64,000 nucleotides of DNA, taken from a virus. The position numbers and the translations under genes were made by a program. Numbering within the stretch: the stretch's first letter is position 1; each line of letters starts with the position of its first letter. Below the pieces are notes generated by a model. The model ran no database searches, was not told the origin of the DNA, and was given only the letters and a program-made list of their open reading frames with translations. The stretch is taken from positions 39,726 through 103,725 of IMG/VR virus record IMGVR_UViG_3300010885_081999; one strand, given 5' to 3'. Positions 15,556 to 23,903 of this stretch are shown here, one piece after another.

Positions 15556-15939
15556 CTACTTCAGTTTGATCTCAATGTTCTTGACTGACGCAGCTGCCGT
15601 CTTCTTGAACGATAGGGTCAGGACTCCGTCCTCAAGCGAGGCATCAGCAGTGTCAGCGTCGTATTCTCTAGAGAGTCGATAGGTGTGCTTGAAGTCTTCT
15701 CCTCGAAGCTTGCCGGTCACCTTCACGTCCCTCCCCGTGACCTGCACGGAAAGGTCAGTCGATTTGACGCCGGGAAGATCGATCGACAGTCTGAGTCCTG
15801 AGTCAGTGGCTTCTGTGCGATATGCCGACGACGTCCATTTCTTCGATCTCGACGCTGTCCCATAGTAGTCGTCGAAGAGGCGAAAAGTGTCGAAGAGGTC
15901 GGGTGTCTTCAGCATCGAATCGTAGTAATTGACAAGCAT
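15556..15939 (-). CDS. Small heat-shock protein (Hsp20/alpha-crystallin)
   Basis: 127 residues. The alpha-crystallin domain spans about 40-127: LRLSIDLPGVKSTDLSVQV, LSREYD and LEDGVLTLSFKK are the classic strands and G-x-L motif. It acts as an ATP-independent holdase chaperone. Hsp20 genes are common in marine T4-like phages. AAAGGAG precedes the start, a small hairpin (ACGAGG/CCTCGT) lies in the leader, and a terminator follows. Confidence 0.9.
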   Translation of the reverse strand: MLVNYYDSMLKTPDLFDTFRLFDDYYGTASRSKKWTSSAYRTEATDSGLRLSIDLPGVKSTDLSVQVTGRDVKVTGKLRGEDFKHTYRLSREYDADTADASLEDGVLTLSFKKTAAASVKNIEIKLK

Positions 15940-16036
15940 GACGTTTCTTTCTCCTTTGTTCTGACGAGGTTGTCTCCTCGTTGGAATGCAAGATAATCAC
16001 CTCGCGGAAGGAGGTAACCCCTCGAGAGAAAACTTT

Positions 16037-16117
16037 TTACTCGTCGTCGTCCATTACGAAGAATCTTACGTAGAACAACACGGAAAACATGCACACGAGA
16101 ACGATGAAGGAGATCAC
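16037..16117 (-). CDS. Possible 26-residue membrane peptide
   Basis: GTG start overlapping the stop of the upstream gene (GTGTGA). It encodes a hydrophobic helix (ISFIVLVCMFSVLFYV) followed by RFF and an acidic DDDE tail. The coupling and single membrane span are the only support. Confidence 0.35.
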   Translation of the reverse strand: MISFIVLVCMFSVLFYVRFFVMDDDE

Positions 16118-16353
16118 ACGAAGAACTTGCCTCTCAGGTCCTTCTTCTCGGCGGCCTCTGATTCGTACTTCTTGTGCATGTCCTCGACCGACTTGACGTA
16201 CTCGGGATCCAGAGTGAGACAGTTCTCTTCTGTCTTGTCCTCTACGAGGCGAACTTGACGAAAGAGGTCAGCGCCATCGATCCCAAAGATGACGGCTTCT
16301 TGAAAGATCTGGATCATGCGCATCGCGACGGCGTCTGAAATCTTGTAGCTCAT
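16114..16353 (-). CDS. Small hypothetical protein, 79 residues
   Basis: An ATG after CAGGAG with good spacing. It is mostly helical; the C-terminal half is a charged coiled helix (VEDMHKKYESEAAEKKDL). It lies between the thymidylate kinase and hsp20 genes and may be coupled to the membrane peptide that overlaps its stop. No family recognised. Confidence 0.65.
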   Translation of the reverse strand: MSYKISDAVAMRMIQIFQEAVIFGIDGADLFRQVRLVEDKTEENCLTLDPEYVKSVEDMHKKYESEAAEKKDLRGKFFV

Positions 16354-16398
16354 TGGTAAACTCCTGTGTGTCGATACTACACTGTTGACGATTTTCGG

Positions 16399-16992
16399 TC
16401 AAGCTGGGATGCAACGGACAGTTGCGAGGATCGTCCTAATCTCCTGTGCGACTTTCTCCTTCGACTTCTCACAGTCTACGACGTGGACCTTCTCCTCTTG
16501 AGCGTCCACCCACTTCGCGTAGAGATCCCTCACTTTTTGCTGCAGGACGGTGTCTTTCTCGTAGGCGTCCTCGGCCTCGTGGGCATGTGCCTTGCCGAGA
16601 AGGACGAGCGTGAAATCGGGACAACGTAGAAGTCGATACATCTTGTCGATCGTGGCCTCATCGATCCCCTCGGCCATTCCGTACACAGAAGTCGAAGGAC
16701 TCCACCTGTCGAAGATGATGTAGTCGTACTCGTGCTCGAGTTTGACGAGCTGGAAGCTCTGAAAAATCCATCTATTCAAGACCTGTAACCACTGGAAAGT
16801 TTTTGGAAACTTTTTCGCAGACCCATTCCGCAACATCCAGTAGATCAATCGATAGGTGACGTTGTCGTGGATCGGCACCTCGACGACGCATGCCCTCTTC
16901 TTGAGGGCTCCCGTGATGTGATCGCAGAGCATTTGGCTCTGTGTCGCCTTTCCGACACGGTCCGGTCCCTCGATGACGATGATCCTGCTCAT
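16399..16992 (-). CDS. tmk: Thymidylate kinase-like dNMP kinase
   Basis: 197 residues. P-loop IEGPDRVGKATQSQ (residues 7-20) and the DRW/S motif in IIFDRWSPS are characteristic of thymidylate kinase (dTMP to dTDP). The LID region is weakly defined. The ATG overlaps the thyX stop (ATGA), so both are one unit: ThyX makes dTMP and this enzyme phosphorylates it. Slightly shorter than the typical 205-215 residues. Confidence 0.8.
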   Translation of the reverse strand: MSRIIVIEGPDRVGKATQSQMLCDHITGALKKRACVVEVPIHDNVTYRLIYWMLRNGSAKKFPKTFQWLQVLNRWIFQSFQLVKLEHEYDYIIFDRWSPSTSVYGMAEGIDEATIDKMYRLLRCPDFTLVLLGKAHAHEAEDAYEKDTVLQQKVRDLYAKWVDAQEEKVHVVDCEKSKEKVAQEIRTILATVRCIPA

Positions 16993-17675
16993 TCGAACGG
17001 CTCCCTGAGAGTGCTCACATACTGTCCGTGTGGAACCATTTCCTCGAAAGTCAACTTGAACGCCTCCAGCGTGGCATCGAACACGCCGAGGTCGGACACC
17101 TGTGCGAGCATCTCGTGTGCAAGCTCCCTGACTTCGAGTTGTGCGTGCTTAGAATAGCGCAGCTTGAGAAAGTGATAGAAGCTGCGGAAGTTGAACATGA
17201 CGTCTGCTGTGATCTGGTTTCCGTAGGGGAGGTAGAATCGGGCAGATTCCTTTGCCCTCTTGCGAGGCATTCCTTTCGAGACGAGTCGTTCTAGCGTCTC
17301 GTGATACTTGTGGAGAGAATACTCGAGGTGTGTGATGTACTTCTCTCGTTCCTCGGTGTCCCAATCGACAGGAACATAGTACTTGTCGTCTTTCAACTCC
17401 TTGTATCGGGCCGACTCCGCATTGACGGAGACGCCGATTCGATGCTTCAAGATGTGAATGTGTGTCGCTACGTCCGTGGTGACGAGGAAGTGCAACGCAC
17501 TCTTCTCGAAGGGCGTCTCGTGACTGTTCTCAGCCAGCATCTGCAAGAGAGAAGGAATTCGGGCTCTCTTCTCTTCTGTCAAGTCTCTCGACGTCGACGT
17601 CCAAGCAGAGAGCCCGTGTGTTTCGTCGGAACCATAATGTCCGACAAGCTCTACTTTGTTTTCTTGTGCAGGCAT
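16989..17675 (-). CDS. thyX: Flavin-dependent thymidylate synthase
   Basis: 228 residues. HILKHRIGVSVNAESARY (residues 74-91) carries the ThyX signature with Lys for the first Arg and one extra residue. An FAD/dUMP-binding C-terminal helix is present (FLKLRYSKHAQLEVRELA). It converts dUMP to dTMP using methylene-THF and FAD. It is followed by the kinase gene. There is no ribosome binding site; a TTGAAC-17-TAAGAT promoter ends 6 nt before the ATG. Confidence 0.9.
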   Translation of the reverse strand: MPAQENKVELVGHYGSDETHGLSAWTSTSRDLTEEKRARIPSLLQMLAENSHETPFEKSALHFLVTTDVATHIHILKHRIGVSVNAESARYKELKDDKYYVPVDWDTEEREKYITHLEYSLHKYHETLERLVSKGMPRKRAKESARFYLPYGNQITADVMFNFRSFYHFLKLRYSKHAQLEVRELAHEMLAQVSDLGVFDATLEAFKLTFEEMVPHGQYVSTLREPFE

Positions 17676-17681
17676 GTTCCG

Positions 17682-17710
17682 ATCTTACACCGGAATGCGC
17701 CAAAGTTCAA
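17682..17710 (-). promoter_or_regulatory. Sigma-70-like promoter TTGAAC-N17-TAAGAT for thyX
   Basis: -35 at 17705-17710, -10 at 17682-17687, 17-nt spacer. The -10 ends 6 nt before the ATG, so transcription would start at or next to the A of the start codon. Confidence 0.5.
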
Positions 17711-17731
17711 ACGTGAGGTGTCTTCTCAGTC

Positions 17732-18013
17732 TCAGAGAACGGCGTCGATCGCATGCATCATGATGCTGAAAATTGCCTCTGAGCGGACGTCGCCTCGTTC
17801 TGCCTTCTCAGCGTATGCCTGCATGAAGGCTTCTTCGAGACCCGGAAGCGAAAATACCTTGGGAGCATCCGTCGTCGTCGTGTAGAGGTCCCAGTAGTGT
17901 TTCGCCTCACGTGAGATTCGAGGATCAACGGGAGGTGCCACGTCGGCTTCGCCTAGAGCCTTCTGAGCTTCTTCTCTGATTATCCTGCGGAGTTGTGTCG
18001 TAGTGATCTTCAT
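17732..18013 (-). CDS. N-terminal-tag protein, 93 residues
   Basis: Begins MKITTTQLRRIIREEAQKAL. The body is helical (AKHYWDLYTTTTDAPKVFS ... FMQAYAEKAERGD). It has its own ATAGTTA motif 11 nt upstream plus GGAGAAG. It lies at the end of a run of small genes (18767 to 17732). Unknown function. Confidence 0.75.
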   Translation of the reverse strand: MKITTTQLRRIIREEAQKALGEADVAPPVDPRISREAKHYWDLYTTTTDAPKVFSLPGLEEAFMQAYAEKAERGDVRSEAIFSIMMHAIDAVL

Positions 18014-18024
18014 GACGCTTCTCC

Positions 18025-18031
18025 TAACTAT
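18025..18031 (-). promoter_or_regulatory. ATAGTTA late-promoter-like motif
   Basis: Minus-strand CACATAGTTAGGAGAAG, 11 nt before the ATG at 18013. Confidence 0.45.
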
Positions 18032-18321
18032 GTGCTCCTGATGAATTGTAGCATCTTGTCCTCGAGAACTTTCTTGATGTCTTCTTCAATCTCTTCGAGG
18101 ACTTCGTTCGCTGCAGCGAGCATCTCTCTCTGACGTACCGAATCCGATGCTGTTATCTGTATGTGACGTTTGAGGTGACGCTTGAGTCCCTCGGCTGCGT
18201 CGGATGCCACCTGCGACAGAGCGAAGTCAGGTATGCCACGAGCATAGTCTTCCGCAAGGACAGTTCGAATTTCTTCGACGACCAAACGCCTCAGTCCTGC
18301 CCTCGCGTCTTTCAAGGTCAC
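18028..18321 (-). CDS. Small helical protein with tag-like start, 97 residues
   Basis: GTG start overlapping the upstream stop (GTGTGA). The N-terminus (DARAGLRRLVVEEIRTVLAE) resembles the tag helix, with V-E-E in place of I-K-E. The remainder is amphipathic helix, Glu/Lys-rich. Co-transcribed with the gene at 18318. No family recognised. Confidence 0.65.
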   Translation of the reverse strand: MTLKDARAGLRRLVVEEIRTVLAEDYARGIPDFALSQVASDAAEGLKRHLKRHIQITASDSVRQREMLAAANEVLEEIEEDIKKVLEDKMLQFIRST

Positions 18322-18767
18322 ACCTCTTCAGTGTAGGCGAGCTTGGAGTTGTGGACGAGCAAAGCTATCTGATCGACGTATCTCTCAGCAGCTGCCGTGA
18401 TGTCAGAGACGAGTTCCTGTTGGACTTCCATGACTCCGTCCTGGTCGAAATCCTCCAGGTCGTTGCTGAGGGTCGTCGGAGACATCTTCTCGACTCCGTA
18501 CTTCTTCAGGGTGTCGGCAAGGACCTTGTACATGGCCTTGTCGAGGTCCTTCAAGAAGGCCTGCGCCATCTCGACAGACTTCTCGCTGACGATCCCCGAG
18601 ACTTCCATCTCAAAGTTGTCAGGATTCTCTGCTTCGAACATGAGCGTCTCGACGAGACGTGACTGAGACTGCATGCGATTTCTGGCATGATAGGCAGCAG
18701 AGATTTCTTCACGACCCTCGTTGAGGATGTCGGAGATGCTCAAAGCCTGACGTCTTCCTAGTTTCAT
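18318..18767 (-). CDS. Helical hypothetical protein, 149 residues
   Basis: ATG after AAGGAG; ATACTTA lies 18 nt upstream. Predicted almost entirely helical, acidic, with SISDILNEGREEI at the N-terminus. It starts the short operon 18767-18028. Unknown function; probable late gene by its promoter motif. Confidence 0.7.
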   Translation of the reverse strand: MKLGRRQALSISDILNEGREEISAAYHARNRMQSQSRLVETLMFEAENPDNFEMEVSGIVSEKSVEMAQAFLKDLDKAMYKVLADTLKKYGVEKMSPTTLSNDLEDFDQDGVMEVQQELVSDITAAAERYVDQIALLVHNSKLAYTEEV

Positions 18768-18785
18768 TTCTGTGACTCCTTCGTC

Positions 18786-18792
18786 TAAGTAT
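18786..18792 (-). promoter_or_regulatory. ATACTTA late-promoter-like motif
   Basis: Minus-strand ACGATACTTAGAC, 18 nt before the ATG at 18767. Confidence 0.5.
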
Positions 18793-18832
18793 CGTCTCCA
18801 TCGTGATTTGGTGATCTAAGATTCCACTTGGA

Positions 18833-21430
18833 TCAGCCGCATTTGCTCGCGCCGCAGTTGACGCAGGTCACGCAGCCCTCCTTGTAGACGAGGCCATCGA
18901 CTCCACAATTGCTGCAGTTCTTGTCGGAAGCCGACTTTGTTCCGTCCGGGATGTATCCCTTCAGGACTCGGGCGAGGACCCGCGAGAAGCTCTGCATGTC
19001 ACTGTGTTTGTCCTTCTGCAGCTGCTCCACGACGTAACTGACGGGAACACCATGACGAAGCGCCAGTGAAAGCGTGCGAGTGAAAGCACCGTGATTCGGA
19101 TTCGCGAAGAGCTCCACGACGTCCTTGAAGAGGAGGTGGTCGTCGTCGCCCAGAGGAATGGAGAGATTGTACGTCGCGACGCCGTCCTTCTTTCCGTTCT
19201 TGACGAGGACTCCGCTCTTCACCTTCTTGGGCACTTCGACGTGTGAAGAGAGACCACAGAACACCTCGTAAGGAGCTCCATCGAGCTTACCCACGAGCAC
19301 GAGATAGCTCTCAGGTCCCCCAGAACCCTTCACGTTAATGCGGTGAATATCACACGGTAATTCCTTCGGACGTTTTGGTGCATGATTCTCTGTGACCTTC
19401 GACGGCTGCTCGTCGGTCGGGGCGGCCTCAGCCTTCTTTGGCTCGTCGGCAACGAGTACTCCAGTCCTGCAACCGTCGCGATAGATCGTGACGCCCTTGC
19501 AACCCGTCTCCCAACCGCGCATGTAGATCTCCTTGACAACGTCGACCGACGTGGAGTTGGGAATGTTCGTAGTGTTGGAGATCGAGTGGCAGATCCATTT
19601 CTGCGCTGCCGCCTGGAGGTCGACCTTCTTGACCCAGTCGATGTCGTTGGCGGTACCACCGAAGTACGGTGACTCCTTGACGTCCGTCTCGGTCTTGTGG
19701 TTGGCATCCATCCACTTCTTGAAAGCGTGGTGATAGACGGTGTACTCCTGCCACTTGTCGCCCATGGGATCCACGAAGTCGACACGAGCTGTAGGGTCTG
19801 CAGACGTCACCTTCTTCCGACGCTTGTAGAAGAGCATGAAGGCAGGCTCGATTCCCGAGGTCGTCTGCGTGAGGCACGAGACGGAACCGGCCGGAGCCGT
19901 TGTGGTCAGAGCGATGTTTCTGCGACCGAACTTGTCGTAGTTCGCTGCAAGCTCTGGGTCGGCCTCGAGCACCTGGAGGATGAACGGGTGCTTCGACTCG
20001 AAGTTGTGCGAGTACACCGGGAACGCTCCGCGTTCCTCTGCCATCTTGACGGAAGAACGGTAGGCGTTGAGGCACAGTCCCTTATAGAGAGTCTCTGTCA
20101 TCGTGATAGAGATGTCGCTACCGTACACGAAGTTCATGGCAGCGAGTGCGTCTCCGAGGCCCGTCACGCCAAGTCCGGTCCTACGACCACCGAGAGCCGC
20201 CGACTTGATCTTGTTCCACAACTCGAGCTCGGACCTCTTCACATCCATCGGCTCTGGATCCGCCTCGATCTTTGCGATGATCCTGTCTACCGCCTCGATC
20301 TCCAGGTCGATGAGGTCGTCCATGAGCCGCTGGGCCTTCTGAACTGTTGCGTGGAAGCGAGGCATGTCGTAAGCTGCCTCGGATGTGAACGACTTCTTGA
20401 CAAACTTGTAGAGGTTGACGAGAAGAAGACGACAAGAATCGTACGGAGAAAGGACGATCTCCCCACAAGGATTGGTCGACACCGACTTGTAACCGTCGTA
20501 GCACTCGGTGGGTGTGCGCTTCTTGACCGTGTCCCAGAAGAGGAGTCCAGGCTCAGCCGAAGCCCATGCTGCCTCGATGATCTCGTGCCATAGTTCCTTG
20601 GCGTCTACCCAGCTCTCCACGGTGTGGACCGCATCCGCTTGAACAGGGAAGCGTAGATGGACCTTGCCACCGTCCTTCACCGCCTGCATGAACTCGTCAG
20701 TGAGACGGATGGAGATGTTTGCGCCAGTCACCTTCTTGAGGTCGCGCTTGATGTTGATGAAGGTGCGAATCTCGGGGTGGTGGACATCGATCGTGAGCAT
20801 CAGGGCTCCTCGACGACCACCCTGCGCAACCTCACGGCAGGTGTTGGAGAACCTCTCCATGAAGACGCTGATGCCGTCGGTGGTACGTGCAGCGTTGGCA
20901 GTGACCAAGCCCTTGGGTCGAATCGTAGAGATGTCGAAGCCGACGCCGCCTCTACGCTTCATGATCTGCGCCTGCTCCTGGTCGGCCTTGAGGATGCCGG
21001 CATAGGAGTCGTAAGGTGACTCCACGACGAAGCAGTTGGAGAGTGACTGGTACTGATAGGGATTCCCGACCGCAGACATGGGAGAACCCTGCGGGACGAC
21101 AGGTCCCAGACCGCGAGACTCCGCAGCCAGCTCATCCAAGGTCATGACTTCACGTCGAGAAGCATCGATGTGCTCAACGTCGGCGAGGAGACAGAAGATC
21201 TCCTTCTCCGACATCGGGTTGGGATACTTTGCCTCGATTCGTGCGAACTCTCGTGCGAGTCGTCGGTGCATGTCCGACGGCGTCTTCTCGAGAATGTTGC
21301 CTGAGTTGTCCCTCAGCGCGTACTTGGACACGAAGACAGAGGCGGCGAGTTCGTCACCGCCAAAGTATTCCAACGTCGCGCTGTAAGCCTCGTCCTGTGT
21401 GTACTTGGTCATGATTTGCGATTGCTCCAT
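18833..21430 (-). CDS. nrdJ: Adenosylcobalamin-dependent (class II) ribonucleotide reductase
   Basis: 865 residues. SNCFVVESP (about residue 133, active-site Cys), RRGGVGFDIS, NPCGEIVL (about 323, thiyl-radical Cys), TAPAGSVSCL and the C-terminal CSNCG...CVNCG cysteine tail fit NrdJ. It reduces ribonucleotides to deoxyribonucleotides using coenzyme B12, which the host must supply. TATAGTTA lies 12 nt upstream with GGAT before the ATG. An internal ATG seven codons in is an alternative start. It is the last gene of the replication cluster. Confidence 0.92.
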   Translation of the reverse strand: MEQSQIMTKYTQDEAYSATLEYFGGDELAASVFVSKYALRDNSGNILEKTPSDMHRRLAREFARIEAKYPNPMSEKEIFCLLADVEHIDASRREVMTLDELAAESRGLGPVVPQGSPMSAVGNPYQYQSLSNCFVVESPYDSYAGILKADQEQAQIMKRRGGVGFDISTIRPKGLVTANAARTTDGISVFMERFSNTCREVAQGGRRGALMLTIDVHHPEIRTFINIKRDLKKVTGANISIRLTDEFMQAVKDGGKVHLRFPVQADAVHTVESWVDAKELWHEIIEAAWASAEPGLLFWDTVKKRTPTECYDGYKSVSTNPCGEIVLSPYDSCRLLLVNLYKFVKKSFTSEAAYDMPRFHATVQKAQRLMDDLIDLEIEAVDRIIAKIEADPEPMDVKRSELELWNKIKSAALGGRRTGLGVTGLGDALAAMNFVYGSDISITMTETLYKGLCLNAYRSSVKMAEERGAFPVYSHNFESKHPFILQVLEADPELAANYDKFGRRNIALTTTAPAGSVSCLTQTTSGIEPAFMLFYKRRKKVTSADPTARVDFVDPMGDKWQEYTVYHHAFKKWMDANHKTETDVKESPYFGGTANDIDWVKKVDLQAAAQKWICHSISNTTNIPNSTSVDVVKEIYMRGWETGCKGVTIYRDGCRTGVLVADEPKKAEAAPTDEQPSKVTENHAPKRPKELPCDIHRINVKGSGGPESYLVLVGKLDGAPYEVFCGLSSHVEVPKKVKSGVLVKNGKKDGVATYNLSIPLGDDDHLLFKDVVELFANPNHGAFTRTLSLALRHGVPVSYVVEQLQKDKHSDMQSFSRVLARVLKGYIPDGTKSASDKNCSNCGVDGLVYKEGCVTCVNCGASKCG

Positions 21431-21442
21431 GATGTGGATCCT

Positions 21443-21449
21443 TAACTAT
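21443..21449 (-). promoter_or_regulatory. ATAGTTA motif upstream of nrdJ
   Basis: Minus-strand AGTATAGTTAAGG, 12 nt before the ATG at 21430. Confidence 0.45.
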
Positions 21450-21450
21450 A

Positions 21451-22887
21451 CTACAATGCTCGTGCTTCTTCAGCGACGTTCGGGCTGGTTTTCTGAGGAG
21501 GGAATTCGTTCTTCATTTCCTTCCACTTCGCGCGAAGAGCTTGACGTTGGGCCTCTTCTTCGGACACCACCGCCGTGTCAGGAGCGTCTGACTCTCCTGT
21601 GATCTCAAACTTACTACGTGCCGTGTTCATCTTCAGAGGAAAGACAAGGCCGTCTCGGCCTGCACGATTCTTAGCCACATAGAGGCGACCCCAGCCGCTT
21701 GCTTTCTCGTGTGGTCGCCTCGAGACCGAGACGATGAGGTCGCAAATCATCGCCTTGCCGTAGGCCTCTGACATGTTCGTCATGTCGATCACCTCGGCAT
21801 TCGCACCCTCTTTGTTCGACTGTGATGCAGTCCAGATGGGTACGCCAAGCTCCATCGCGAGGCCTCGTAGCTCCTCGTAGACGAGCTTGAGCTCGTGTCG
21901 TAGAGAGTCGAACTGTCGAGTCGACCTCATGATGTCAGCGTAGTCGATGATGATGATGTCTGGCTTGAATCCCTTTAGGTCGAGACGTTCGATGTGCGAC
22001 TTGATCGTGTAGATGGATGCTGTATTTGTGGGATATTCTTTGATGAACAACCGACCAAGTCGATTGTCCTCGTAGAACTTCTTGACCTCCTCCTTACGGT
22101 CCATCACCTCGTTCGAGTCGATGTCACAGAGATTGGAGTCGTACCTGATACCGACTGCCGTCTCGGACAGCTCGAAGGTGTAGTGGAGGACGTTCTTGCC
22201 TTCACGAAGGGCGTTGGCTCCAATCATGGTGAGCCAGTGAGACTTGCCGCTGCCGGAGGCACCGACGACGCAGAGGAGTTCACCCTTGCCGCTGCCGCCG
22301 TTGAGGATCTCTTTCTTGTCGAGCTCCGGGATTCGAGTCGGAATGGTGTCACGCTTCAACTTCGTGAAACGTGCGTCCATCTCGTTGAAGAAGTCGTGTC
22401 CCACAGAGGGAGCAGTACCGACTTGGACGGCCTTCTTGATCGTCTCCACGATGGACTCATATTTGTTCGCCTGCATCTGGTCGACTGCAGACTCGAGAGC
22501 CTTCTTGAGTGCCTGCTTCCTGCAGAACTCGAGCGACTTCTCCTTGACGTACTGAAGGTCGCCAGGATCTGGGTTCGCCTTCATTCTCTGGAGGTAGTCG
22601 ATGATCTGGTCCCGCAGGATGACGTCCGTTCCCGTCTTCAGATCGTCACGAATGATCGTGACGAGAAGCTGTAGCGTCGGAAACACCTTGTATTTCTTCG
22701 AATACGCAAAGTAACGATCCGCCAAGAACTTGAGATAATTCACCTCGAAGTAGGAGATGTCGACCACCTCCGTCATCTGTTCGGCCCATTTGTGATCGGT
22801 CAGAAGAGCTTGTCCGAGTTTCTCCTGGAAGGACTTGCCGAACTGACCGAAAGTTACGCCTGAGTGCTTATTGTCGTTTTCTAGCAT
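21451..22887 (-). CDS. Replicative DNA helicase, DnaB/T4 gp41-like
   Basis: 478 residues. RecA-fold helicase core: Walker A VVGASGSGKSHW (about residues 207-218), FELSETAVGIRYDSN (DnaB H1a-type segment), Walker B IIIIDYADIM, and TASQSN as H3. The N-terminal 200 residues are helical, as in DnaB-family hexamers. It unwinds DNA at the fork. It overlaps the upstream exonuclease gene by 7 nt. Confidence 0.9.
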   Translation of the reverse strand: MLENDNKHSGVTFGQFGKSFQEKLGQALLTDHKWAEQMTEVVDISYFEVNYLKFLADRYFAYSKKYKVFPTLQLLVTIIRDDLKTGTDVILRDQIIDYLQRMKANPDPGDLQYVKEKSLEFCRKQALKKALESAVDQMQANKYESIVETIKKAVQVGTAPSVGHDFFNEMDARFTKLKRDTIPTRIPELDKKEILNGGSGKGELLCVVGASGSGKSHWLTMIGANALREGKNVLHYTFELSETAVGIRYDSNLCDIDSNEVMDRKEEVKKFYEDNRLGRLFIKEYPTNTASIYTIKSHIERLDLKGFKPDIIIIDYADIMRSTRQFDSLRHELKLVYEELRGLAMELGVPIWTASQSNKEGANAEVIDMTNMSEAYGKAMICDLIVSVSRRPHEKASGWGRLYVAKNRAGRDGLVFPLKMNTARSKFEITGESDAPDTAVVSEEEAQRQALRAKWKEMKNEFPPQKTSPNVAEEARAL

Positions 22888-23858
22888 TGACTCTCCGAAG
22901 TATATCTCAGCTTCTCAATGCACTTGAGGTCATAGAAGAACCCCTCAGCATCAAAGTCGTTGATTCCTTCCTTTACAAGGATCTTTAGTAGGCCCATCTT
23001 ATTGATCACGGGAGCAAATGTATCGACCACATAATCCACCTTCTTCATCTGGTCAGGCGACATCATGTTTCCGTCGAGGTGGACGAGTTGCCAGTTCCTC
23101 TTCACGTCACCTGAGGACTCGTCGACCCTCTTGTATGCCACGCTGTCGTCCCTGTGACTCGTCGCATAGTCGAGGAGGTCTTGAAGCACGATCGTGTCGT
23201 CGCTTCCCAGCATGGGAAACTTCTTCGCGATGCTCTTGAAGCCCAAGCCTTTGACACCGGGAATGTTGTCGGAGTCGTCGCCGCAGAGGCACTTGGCGAG
23301 GGCAAAGTTGTGCGACTTGATGCGAAATTCTCCGAAGAGGTCATCGTTAGTGATGAACTTCTTCCTGTAGAGCGAGTAGATCTTCGTCCTTTCGTCCAGC
23401 AGCTGATACATGTCTTTGTCGGCAGAGACGATGACCTTGTCTACTTCCCGAAAAGTCGACCTGCAGAGATATGCGACGACGTCGTCACCCTCGCAGTCAG
23501 ACACGTAGATCTGGCACACGGGAACGTTCTTGAGAACGTTGAGGAGAGTGATGAGCTGGTGTTGCTTGTTCTCCTCAGAGTCTGGGATGTCGTCCTCGTA
23601 GAATCGATTGAGTCTTCCGGGCTTTCGATTCATCTTGTATTCTGAGTAGATCTTTCTTCGTCTCTGGGATCCTCCGCCTTCCCAAGTGACGTAGACCTGC
23701 GACGGCTGATATTCCCTACAGAGGCGTTGAAGCGTCTTGAGAAAACCGATGCATCCTCCCATCTGATAGCCATGGGAGGACATCTGTGGAAACGCACTGT
23801 ATGCCCTGAGGTATGCGTTCATTCCGTCAATGATGAAGATGGGTCGCTCACTCGACAT
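22881..23858 (-). CDS. 5'-3' exonuclease / FEN-like (T4 RNase H-type)
   Basis: 325 residues. IIDGMNAYLRAY (N-terminal metal-binding Asp), SDCEGDDVVAYL, VIVSADKDMYQLL and CGDDSDNIPGVKGLGFKSI (acidic cluster then helix-hairpin-helix) are the FEN signature. It removes RNA primers and flaps. There is no ribosome binding site; TAAGTT ends 6 nt before the ATG and an 11-bp inverted repeat spans the start codon. Confidence 0.9.
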   Translation of the reverse strand: MSSERPIFIIDGMNAYLRAYSAFPQMSSHGYQMGGCIGFLKTLQRLCREYQPSQVYVTWEGGGSQRRRKIYSEYKMNRKPGRLNRFYEDDIPDSEENKQHQLITLLNVLKNVPVCQIYVSDCEGDDVVAYLCRSTFREVDKVIVSADKDMYQLLDERTKIYSLYRKKFITNDDLFGEFRIKSHNFALAKCLCGDDSDNIPGVKGLGFKSIAKKFPMLGSDDTIVLQDLLDYATSHRDDSVAYKRVDESSGDVKRNWQLVHLDGNMMSPDQMKKVDYVVDTFAPVINKMGLLKILVKEGINDFDAEGFFYDLKCIEKLRYTSESQC

Positions 23859-23887
23859 GGGTAGAACTTACCACACGTCGAGTGAGC
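23846..23887 (-). promoter_or_regulatory. Inverted repeat spanning the exonuclease start codon
   Basis: 11-bp perfect arms GCTCACTCGAC / GTCGAGTGAGC with a 20-nt loop that contains a further GGTA/UACC pairing. In the mRNA the AUG sits at the loop-stem junction. No U tract follows, so a translational operator or regulatory dyad is more likely than a terminator. Confidence 0.5.
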
Positions 23888-23894
23888 AGTACAA
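23865..23894 (-). promoter_or_regulatory. Sigma-70-like promoter TTGTAC-N18-TAAGTT
   Basis: -35 at 23889-23894 and -10 at 23865-23870, 6 nt before the exonuclease ATG. Same -35 and spacer as the promoter at 5382-5411. Confidence 0.35.
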
Positions 23895-23903
23895 AGGATC
23901 GTC

